From: Mucilaginibacter sp.
GTDB lineage: Bacteria > Bacteroidota > Bacteroidia > Sphingobacteriales > Sphingobacteriaceae
Direction of reading: 5' to 3'
NCBI RefSeq assembly: GCF_025362475.1
Contig: NZ_JANYGH010000059.1
Location: 23,912-87,911, forward strand
DNA length: 64,000 nucleotides
Below are positions 56,995-64,000 of the stretch, piece by piece. The notes under the pieces were generated by a model that did no database searches, was not told the origin of the DNA, and saw only the letters and a list, made by a program, of their open reading frames with translations. The first letter of the stretch is position 1. Every line of letters begins with the position of its first letter. The translations under genes and the position numbers were made by a program.

Positions 56995-57231
56995 GTAATT
57001 AGATACACTGTTTTTTTTAAAGAAATAAATATTTGTTATTATGAGAATAATGATTATATTTATTTCACCAAATAAACCTTACAGCCATTATGAAATTTGC
57101 CTCAATCACACCCTCGCTTTTTTCTAAGATCCCTGTTTTTCAATTTGCATTTGATATTAATTATGTGGAGTGAACAATTAATTGACTTGATATTTATCAG
57201 GTAATTTAATTATTTAACCGAAACTGTGTTT

Positions 57232-57252
57232 ATTATCTACCGCGTAGATAAT
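57232..57252. promoter_or_regulatory. Perfect 21-base palindrome before the rhs genes
   Basis: ATTATCTAC, CGC, GTAGATAAT, placed where the -33 region of the following promoter should lie (23 bases before the -7 box). A good operator candidate; repression by occlusion is possible. Confidence 0.5.
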
Positions 57253-57274
57253 GTCTGTTTTGCCTGTGCGTTTT

Positions 57275-57282
57275 TATTTTTG
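57275..57282 (+). promoter_or_regulatory. -7 promoter box of the rhs operon
   Basis: TATTTTTG is an exact TAnnTTTG match, 44 bases before the ATG at 57327. A consensus TTTG is lacking 19 bases upstream, so the promoter may need activation. Confidence 0.45.
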
Positions 57283-57326
57283 ACAATGCTCCGGATCTAG
57301 GAGCAGCACCTTTAAACCTTATCCAG

Positions 57327-60300
57327 ATGTCCAAATCAAGAATTTTTGTATTCTTTGCATTTCTGCAATTTTTTTGCTTGCCGGCACTATTTGCGCAAAC
57401 GACAAGCGGGAACTATTTTGTTCCGACGATATTTCGAAAAGCGCCAAATAGTGCAGCGTTTACAAAGTACGGGGACTATCCGGTGAATCTGTTTACGGGC
57501 CTGCCGGACATTTCGATACCGCTTTATAATATCCAGTCAGGCGGCTTAAGTGTGCCGATCACCTTATCATATCATGCCTCGGGTATTCGGGTTTCGGATG
57601 TAGCGAGCTGGGTGGGTTTGGGCTGGTCACTTTCCACGGGCGGGAGTATAACCAGGAAAGTAATGGGGTCTGCCGATGAAGAAACAGGTGGGTTTCTCCA
57701 GGGCCATCTTCGGGTCGATGCCGCGATCAACGCGGAAATTGATTCTGACGTAACGTTTTTGGATAATGTAGTCAAAGGCCAGTATGATACGCAGCCTGAT
57801 ATTTTTTCATATGATTTCCCCGGGCACAATGGTAAGTTCTTCTTTGACGCGACGAATAGCTTCAAGCCTGCTCTGATACCTTTTGCGCCCATTTCAATAC
57901 GCAACACCAATTTTAATCCCAGTCATTATACAGACCCCTATGTGCCGCATTTTGCCGTTAAAGACGAGCATGGCAACAGCTATCTTTTCGGGTATAATAA
58001 TATAGAGCGGACAAGGACCGAAACGCCTTCACACACAGGCTTCTCTAATACTGCCTTTATGCTGGAGCAAATGCTCACCCAGGATAAAAAAGATACCGTT
58101 TCGTTTTCCTACGCATCCCAGGATGTAACCTACCCCGATGAACAATCGATGGCTGATATTATCACCAGTAACGTCGACAATCATGGAGATTTCACAAGAT
58201 ACGTTTCACAGTATACGCCCAATAACAATTCCTATAATATATCGACAGTATCTGAAAAGCTGATCCAGCAGATCAAATTTACTAATGGAAAGGTTGTTTT
58301 TGAACTGGATGCAACCCGCAGAAATGATATCGGTAACTCCTCTTACCCTAACTATGGTCTTAACAAGATCAGGGTATATAGTATCAACCATGCCACTAAT
58401 ACCTATACGCTTCAAAAGTCAGTAGTCTTTTATAAAAGCTATTTTTATCCGGGCGTAACCAACCAGCAACGCTTAAGACTGGATTCCATCCAGGTTTTGG
58501 ATGCCGGAGGAAGTATCATGCAGCATTATCGGTTTGTTTACAACAGTAGTGTAACCATGCCGCTATATGGCTCTTTTGCCAAAGATTACTGGGGGTTCTA
58601 TAATGGAAAAGCCAATACCTCGATGATCCCCAATCAAACTGTAACCTACGTGGCTAACGTAGTCAACGGCCAGACTACCACGCAAACGATAGGAAGTACG
58701 GTGCCAAACAGCCGTTTTTCTGATTCGACCTACATGCAGGCCTGCGTGCTGCAGACGGTTTATTACCCCACTGGCGGGCATACTGATTTTACCTTTGAAA
58801 CCAACAGGTACCTTGACGAACAAGGAATAATGCAGCTGGCAGGGGGGCTGCGTGTGTCTTCTATTAAAAGCTATGATGGTGTAAATCCGGCACCGATCGT
58901 TAAAACATATAAATATAACTTAAACACGGCGCGAAAGAACTTCCAGCTGGGATACGATTATTTTGCAATGACGCAAACGCACCATTACTGGGAAACCATC
59001 AGAGTGAGCCTGGTTAATACCTCCATCGAAACGATGACCTCCTATGTGTCTAATTCCAAACTTGACCTTTACCCGTTTGACGCATCTTTGGTTGTTTATC
59101 CGAATGTTAGTGAATACATCGGCACCCCCGGCAGCAATATAGGACGTACCGATTATATATTCAGGGATCAGCCGGATGGGTATCAGGAAGCCTCGGCAGC
59201 AGGTATCCCGATTCCAGCAACCCGGTTTTATGCCAGGGGCCAGTTATTATCTAAAACCGAATACCTGAGCAAGCCGGACGGATCTTATCAGAAAGTCAAG
59301 AAGGATTCCAGCAGCTATACGGCGTTTCCGCAGAATCTGCATGTAAATGTAGGCCTGGCTGTAGGGCAGCTGATTGTTAATGAGGGCACGGTGGGTCCGA
59401 CATTTATGCCATCTTCAGGCCAATTTTCCCCGGGCAACTATAATCTTAATAATGGTTTTGTTTTCCATAACTATGGACTGGTTTCGGACGACAATTATTT
59501 AACCGGCACCACCAGTTATATTTATGATCAAACAGATCCCTCCAAGTTTTCAGCTTCAACGGTAACCAATAAGTATGATAATATTATCCACCAACAGGTT
59601 TCCCGGGTATACCAGACAGACAGCAAGGGGAACACAAGTATTGCAACCATGAAGTACCCGGCCGATTACCAAAGTGGTAACGCGGTTTTGGATACCATGC
59701 TTAACCGGAACATGCAGGCGGAAATGATTGAGAAATGGGATACGGTTAAAAATGTGACCACTGGGATCAATGGGGTGATCGCCGGCCAGGTCAATTTCTT
59801 CCAGTTTGAAAGCAATTCATCGGTTTTACCGGCAAGGATCAGCAAGCTGCGCGTAAGCGCGCCGCTGACCAATTTTGTGCGGTCGTCGGTAGCCTCAGGT
59901 ACAGGAGCGTTCCAGTCAGATTCACGTTATGTACAGATGATCAGTTTCGACCAGTATGATTACAAAAACAACCTGACCCAATATACGCCAAGGAACGGCG
60001 CACCTGTTTCGGTGGTGTGGGGCTATGATTATACCCAGCCATCTGCTGAAATAAAAAATGCTGTATTAGGCACGGTTGCCTATACAAGTTTCGAGTCCAA
60101 AGACCAGGGTAACTGGTCATATTCGGGCAGCCCGGTCATGGATCCAACTGCGCCTACTGGTCAAAGTGTGTATCCATTAACCAACGGTACGGTTACCACC
60201 TATCCCCAGGATTATACAAGGAATTATGTGTTATCCTACTGGAGCAATAATGGCGCGGCAACCGTTTATGCGGGAAATTATATCGGCGGTACCGCATTAA

Positions 60301-61061
60301 GAACGGCTAATGGATGGACCTATTTTGAGTACCAAATACCTGCAGGTTTTTCAAGTTCAGTATCGGTAAGCGGTACCACCTCGATCGATGAATTAGCGTT
60401 TTATCCAAAGGATGCCCAGATCACGACATATAGTTACGATGCCAACGGGCTTACTGGCCTTACAGATACGAAGGGTGTGGTTACCGGGTTTGAATACGAT
60501 TTCTTCCAGCGCCTGAAGAATATTCGGGACTGGAATGGTAATATCGTTAAAAACTATGGGTATCACAATTATGACATGACCATTGGCAACGATGCTATCA
60601 GTACACCTGTATTAACCCGTAACAACTACCCGCCCGGTACAAACCCAACGTCGACAACATTTACGGTGCCTGCCTCAAAATATCTTTCATCAACCAAGGC
60701 ATCCGCAAACGCGGAGGCCCAGTTCGATCATGATACCTATGGGCAGATCTATGCGAATAAGACCTGCGGCTGCCCGGTACAGATGATATCGTTCACGCTC
60801 ACGAATAATTCCGGTGCCACGGGCCTTTCAGCAAATTTCAGCGGGCCTGGCTCTTACAGTTTTCCATTTCCGGCAACCGGCAGTACTATCGTACAGATCC
60901 CTGCCGGTACTTACAGTTTATCCCTGCCGCCCGTATCGCCGTTTAATTCACACCACTGGAAACTGGGCAATGTCCGGGCCGAAATATATGCGCCATCGGC
61001 CTCTTTCAGCAGTGTAGTAATTGGAACTGGCAGTACGGATTCATTTGTAATGGTTTATTAA
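57327..61061 (+). CDS. Rhs/YD-repeat-type secreted protein, first of two
   Basis: 1244 residues with a signal peptide (RIFVFFAFLQFFCLPALFA, then QTTSG). The early part, NLFTGLPDISIPLYNIQSGG, LSYHASGIRVSDVASWVGLG and WSLSTGGSITRK, is the conserved N-terminus of Bacteroidota Rhs-like proteins. YD-type repeats appear near 1030-1085 (TYSYDANGLTGLTDTKG and YDFFQRLKNIRDWNG). The last 150 residues hold a DUF5977-like segment (SSTKASANAEAQFDHDTYGQ and YANKTCGC) and a beta domain ending FVMVY. No Rhs core or toxin domain is present. It precedes the second Rhs gene by 11 bases and may act as its companion or shell part. Confidence 0.85.
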   Translation: MSKSRIFVFFAFLQFFCLPALFAQTTSGNYFVPTIFRKAPNSAAFTKYGDYPVNLFTGLPDISIPLYNIQSGGLSVPITLSYHASGIRVSDVASWVGLGWSLSTGGSITRKVMGSADEETGGFLQGHLRVDAAINAEIDSDVTFLDNVVKGQYDTQPDIFSYDFPGHNGKFFFDATNSFKPALIPFAPISIRNTNFNPSHYTDPYVPHFAVKDEHGNSYLFGYNNIERTRTETPSHTGFSNTAFMLEQMLTQDKKDTVSFSYASQDVTYPDEQSMADIITSNVDNHGDFTRYVSQYTPNNNSYNISTVSEKLIQQIKFTNGKVVFELDATRRNDIGNSSYPNYGLNKIRVYSINHATNTYTLQKSVVFYKSYFYPGVTNQQRLRLDSIQVLDAGGSIMQHYRFVYNSSVTMPLYGSFAKDYWGFYNGKANTSMIPNQTVTYVANVVNGQTTTQTIGSTVPNSRFSDSTYMQACVLQTVYYPTGGHTDFTFETNRYLDEQGIMQLAGGLRVSSIKSYDGVNPAPIVKTYKYNLNTARKNFQLGYDYFAMTQTHHYWETIRVSLVNTSIETMTSYVSNSKLDLYPFDASLVVYPNVSEYIGTPGSNIGRTDYIFRDQPDGYQEASAAGIPIPATRFYARGQLLSKTEYLSKPDGSYQKVKKDSSSYTAFPQNLHVNVGLAVGQLIVNEGTVGPTFMPSSGQFSPGNYNLNNGFVFHNYGLVSDDNYLTGTTSYIYDQTDPSKFSASTVTNKYDNIIHQQVSRVYQTDSKGNTSIATMKYPADYQSGNAVLDTMLNRNMQAEMIEKWDTVKNVTTGINGVIAGQVNFFQFESNSSVLPARISKLRVSAPLTNFVRSSVASGTGAFQSDSRYVQMISFDQYDYKNNLTQYTPRNGAPVSVVWGYDYTQPSAEIKNAVLGTVAYTSFESKDQGNWSYSGSPVMDPTAPTGQSVYPLTNGTVTTYPQDYTRNYVLSYWSNNGAATVYAGNYIGGTALRTANGWTYFEYQIPAGFSSSVSVSGTTSIDELAFYPKDAQITTYSYDANGLTGLTDTKGVVTGFEYDFFQRLKNIRDWNGNIVKNYGYHNYDMTIGNDAISTPVLTRNNYPPGTNPTSTTFTVPASKYLSSTKASANAEAQFDHDTYGQIYANKTCGCPVQMISFTLTNNSGATGLSANFSGPGSYSFPFPATGSTIVQIPAGTYSLSLPPVSPFNSHHWKLGNVRAEIYAPSASFSSVVIGTGSTDSFVMVY

Positions 61062-61072
61062 TTGCAGGTATC

Positions 61073-64000
61073 ATGAAAGAGAAGATCAACAAATTAGCAA
61101 TAAATACGGTTACCTCAATTGGAAAGGTACTTACCGCTTTATTCATCATCATAACTCCGGCCGGTTCCTTATTGGCCCAGTCGGCTAACCAGAACTATAT
61201 CATCAATAACGCGCCTCGGGTCAATGGCTTAACAGATGACGCGACACTTAAAACGGCGGCCACCAATAAATCAAAAGTACAAGTAACGATCCAATATGCT
61301 GACGGCCTGGGGAGGTCCGTTCAGACCATCCAGTCAAAAGCATCTCCATTGGGATACGATGTTGTTACACCTCAGGGTTATGATTCCTACGGGAGAGAAG
61401 TAAAAAAATATCTTCCTTACATTCCCTCGCTGGCTACAACAGGCAGTTATCGTACCGATGCACTGACAGGCGCGCAGACTACCTTCTATAATTCTCCGCC
61501 ATCTGGTGTTGTTCAGATCCCGACCGCTACCCAGATAGCTTACTCGGAAACAAAACCAGAGAACTCACCGCTTGTCAGGGCAGTAGAGCAGGGTGCACCC
61601 GGTCTGTCCTTTAAAATAGGAGGCGGGCATACGATCACGTCCACTTACACTGTAAATTCTGTAGCCGATGCAGTCAACCTCTGGGTTGTCAGTGCTTCCG
61701 GGGCCTCTTATTCTACAAGTTATACCGCTGGTGCTTTGACAGAAACAACAGTGACAGATGAAAATGGGAATGCTGTTTTAACTTACAAAGATTACAATAA
61801 AAGGTTGGTCTGTAAGAAAGTCCAGTCAGGGGCGGGCACCTACCTGGTCACGGATTATATTTATGATGATTTCGGGAATCTCCGTTACGTGGTTCCGCCG
61901 CTGCCAACGGTCTCTGTGATCAATTCGGTTACCAATGCAGCCGTTGCTGTTCCCGCCTCTTTCACAGAGAGCAATGCCGTATTTCTGAGTTATTTTTATG
62001 CCTATCATTATGATGATCTTGGGCGGGTGATTGAGAAGAAATTACCAGGGCAGGGGTGGCAGTATGTTGTATACAATAGCAGGGATCAGCCCATCATGAG
62101 CCAGGATGCCAATCAATTGAACAATGGCATCTGGATGGTGACCAAATATGACGTTCTTGGACGTCCAGTCATGACCGGGGAACTGACAACTGCTTCCACC
62201 CGGACCTCGCTGCAGACAGCAGCTGACGCATCAATCGCCAGTCCTTTTGAGAGTTTTACTAATGTGACCAACAATTATGGCTATACCCATGTAAGCTACC
62301 CGGATATCAGCCCGGGTGCAGGAAAGAAAATACTCACGGTGAATTATTATGACAGTTATGATGTGATCATCAATACAGCGGTAAACCCTGGTTCGACTGT
62401 CTTTACTGCGCCGTTGGTTTCGATAGATTCCCTGGATAAGGCTCCGCGGGGTTTGCCGGTTGCTACCCTGGTCAATGTATTGGGAACGACCAATTACCTG
62501 TTTACAGTTACCCATTATGATAAATATGGAAACCCTGTAAAAGTTACTTCGCAGCATTACCAGGGAGGAACGTTGGCTTATAATAAATATGATATAGAAG
62601 AAAACTCGTTCAGTTTCCAGAATGTTGCTACAAAAAAAATACGTAGACATTATTTGCCTTCATCGTCCAATCCACTGTTGACTATCATTACCAGTCCAGT
62701 TTATGACCACATGAACCGGATTCTGCTGAACCGCCAACAATATAAATCGACAACTGATACCGGTTCAATGGTCACGCTGGCCAAAAGTGACTATAATGAG
62801 GTTGGGCAGTTGATAACCAAGCATCTGCACAGCACGGCGGCAGGTATCCCGGCCAGTTCCGGCTTTTTACAGCATGTGGATTACCGTTATAATGCCAGGG
62901 GGTGGTTAACCCGGATCAATAACTCAGCTTCGACTACCGATGAGACTTTTACGTCTCAGCTGGACCTGTTCGGCGAGAATCTGGACTTTGACCAGGTTAC
63001 TAATGGGCTGGGCGGTACGGCACAATATAATGGGAACATCAGCAATATCAAATGGCAGACCAAGGTTCCCTCCAGCCTTGCGGGTATTATCACGCAGGAA
63101 TACAAAGGCTATGTATTTACTTACGATCCGTTAAACCGCCTTAGCAATGCGGCATATAAAGCACAGACAACGGCGAATAACAGTTCCTATGATGAAACGA
63201 TCCAATATGATGAACTGGGCAATATATTAAGCATGGTACGCAAGAACGGAGCAGCATCCACGTTGAACAATATGACTTACAGTTATATGAATGCAGGCAT
63301 TCGGAGTAATAAGTTATGGCAGGTGACAGATGGCGGAACTGAAGGCTTCAACCCGACTTATAATTATGACAACAATGGTAACCTGATGAGCGATGCTAAA
63401 AAAACCGTAACTGCTATCGCTTACAACGAGTTGAACCTGCCTACCCAGGTTACGATCACCACAGGAACCAAAGTGCTGAAGAATGTTTATGATGCCACTG
63501 GTAGAAAACTGGAAAGGTTGGTCACTACTGGCAGCACCACATCAGAAGATCGTTATTACGATGATGGTATTGAATATACCAGTAATACCATCGAGTTTGT
63601 GCAGACGCCAGAAGGCAGAACATTGCCCTCAACTGGGAAATATATATATGAGTATAATATCACTGACCATTTAGGTAATATTAGAGTAATGTTTGGAGAT
63701 AAGAACAACGATGGAATTTTGACGGCCAATGAGGTCACTCAAACTACTGATTACTATGCATTCGGAAGGGAGATCACCTATAGTCAGGGCATAACTGCAA
63801 TTCCAGATAATACATATAAATATAACGGAAAAGAACTTCAAAAAGATATAGCCCTGTATGATTATGGTGCGCGGTTCTATGATCCGGTGATTGGAAGATT
63901 TACGACTGTAGACCCTCTTGCTGAACAGATGCGTAGGCATTCACCTTATAATTATGGGTTTGATAATCCAATAAGGTTTATAGACAAGGATGGAATGGGG
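61073..64000 (+). CDS. RHS repeat protein with Rhs core domain (cut by window end)
   Basis: 976 codons open from the ATG at 61073 to the last base, no stop. Signal peptide: KVLTALFIIITPAGSLLA, then QSANQ. An N-terminal DUF6443-like region (NYIINNAPRVNG, then VQVTIQYADGLGRSVQTIQS) is followed by many YD repeats (YIYDDFGNLRYV, YDVLGRPVMTGE, YDNNGNLMSDAKK). The Rhs-associated core appears at the end: YDYGARFYDPVIGRFTTVDP, then MRRHSPYNYGFDNPIRFID. In this family a variable C-terminal, often toxic, domain follows the core; here it lies beyond the window. It is probably cotranscribed with the preceding gene. Confidence 0.9.
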   Translation, partial: MKEKINKLAINTVTSIGKVLTALFIIITPAGSLLAQSANQNYIINNAPRVNGLTDDATLKTAATNKSKVQVTIQYADGLGRSVQTIQSKASPLGYDVVTPQGYDSYGREVKKYLPYIPSLATTGSYRTDALTGAQTTFYNSPPSGVVQIPTATQIAYSETKPENSPLVRAVEQGAPGLSFKIGGGHTITSTYTVNSVADAVNLWVVSASGASYSTSYTAGALTETTVTDENGNAVLTYKDYNKRLVCKKVQSGAGTYLVTDYIYDDFGNLRYVVPPLPTVSVINSVTNAAVAVPASFTESNAVFLSYFYAYHYDDLGRVIEKKLPGQGWQYVVYNSRDQPIMSQDANQLNNGIWMVTKYDVLGRPVMTGELTTASTRTSLQTAADASIASPFESFTNVTNNYGYTHVSYPDISPGAGKKILTVNYYDSYDVIINTAVNPGSTVFTAPLVSIDSLDKAPRGLPVATLVNVLGTTNYLFTVTHYDKYGNPVKVTSQHYQGGTLAYNKYDIEENSFSFQNVATKKIRRHYLPSSSNPLLTIITSPVYDHMNRILLNRQQYKSTTDTGSMVTLAKSDYNEVGQLITKHLHSTAAGIPASSGFLQHVDYRYNARGWLTRINNSASTTDETFTSQLDLFGENLDFDQVTNGLGGTAQYNGNISNIKWQTKVPSSLAGIITQEYKGYVFTYDPLNRLSNAAYKAQTTANNSSYDETIQYDELGNILSMVRKNGAASTLNNMTYSYMNAGIRSNKLWQVTDGGTEGFNPTYNYDNNGNLMSDAKKTVTAIAYNELNLPTQVTITTGTKVLKNVYDATGRKLERLVTTGSTTSEDRYYDDGIEYTSNTIEFVQTPEGRTLPSTGKYIYEYNITDHLGNIRVMFGDKNNDGILTANEVTQTTDYYAFGREITYSQGITAIPDNTYKYNGKELQKDIALYDYGARFYDPVIGRFTTVDPLAEQMRRHSPYNYGFDNPIRFIDKDGMG

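Larger units (their letters stand above)
56995..57326. other. AT-rich control region before the Rhs genes
   Basis: No ORF of note lies here. The interval holds a perfect 21-base palindrome (57232-57252) and a -7 box (57275), listed separately. No strong terminator for the secretion-like operon is visible. Confidence 0.5.

Noticed and set aside
1..64000. CRISPR arrays or rRNA operons
   Set aside because: No regularly spaced repeats of 25-40 bases with unique spacers and no rRNA sequence were seen; the repeats found are palindromic or dispersed.

Overview
The window comes from a Bacteroidota chromosome, most likely family Sphingobacteriaceae (Mucilaginibacter/Pedobacter-like). This rests on the gene content: type III glutamine synthetase, DUF4468, DUF4382 and DUF3857 proteins, TonB proteins with the FDHRNKAYGAYELRQHY N-terminus, a CHU_C-type C-terminal domain and DUF5977. 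It also rests on repeated promoters of the TTTG-N19-TAnnTTTG type and on A-rich leaders without Shine-Dalgarno sequences. The genus is inferred, not proven.

Layout. 1-6.3 kb is a nitrogen island: the start of glnN-type glutamine synthetase (minus), two ammonium transporters and a beta-barrel porin. 7.1-10.1 kb is a tandem array of three TonB paralogues, each with its own promoter and terminator. 10.2-15.4 kb holds two GNAT acetyltransferases, small lipoproteins or secreted proteins and a cold-shock protein. 15.6-22.8 kb is a tightly coupled three-gene operon: a TPR/MORN-repeat protein and two DUF3857/transglutaminase-like proteins, of which the second has lost the whole catalytic triad. 23.2-26.7 kb holds a PIN/UPF0175 toxin-antitoxin pair, purL and a glyoxalase-fold gene, and is flanked by inverted copies of a dispersed repeat. 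27.2-31.4 kb is a nicotinamide-salvage locus: an NrtR-type regulator, then nadM, nadV and a frameshifted prs. Two tandem operator palindromes sit on the nadM promoter. 31.4-36.1 kb is accessory DNA in which small secreted or lipoprotein genes are separated by copies of one intergenic repeat. 36.2-41.0 kb is core: trmN6-like methyltransferase, phosphodiesterase, rnhA and a copper-type P-ATPase.

At 41.06 kb a tRNA-His gene is followed at once by a large serine recombinase whose stop codon overlaps the tRNA 3' end. From here an apparent integrative and mobilizable element runs to the window end without a visible far boundary. It carries the recombinase and a small partner, mobilization genes (MobC-like protein, relaxase, coupling protein), a large surface protein with Ig-like repeats and a CHU_C end, and a compact six-gene type II secretion/type IV pilus-like operon. 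That operon encodes a pseudopilin, a minimal prepilin peptidase, a GspE/PilB ATPase, a secretin, a GspL/PilM-N-like protein and a GspM/PilO-like protein. Two large Rhs/YD-repeat proteins follow, the second cut by the window end.

The most interesting unit is this apparatus of about 6 kb, which lacks a GspF/PilC gene and lies between a surface adhesin-like gene and Rhs genes. I infer that it exports or displays the neighbouring proteins or builds a pseudopilus; the sequence does not prove this. The second most interesting unit is the self-contained NAD-salvage regulon with its visible operator-promoter overlap.
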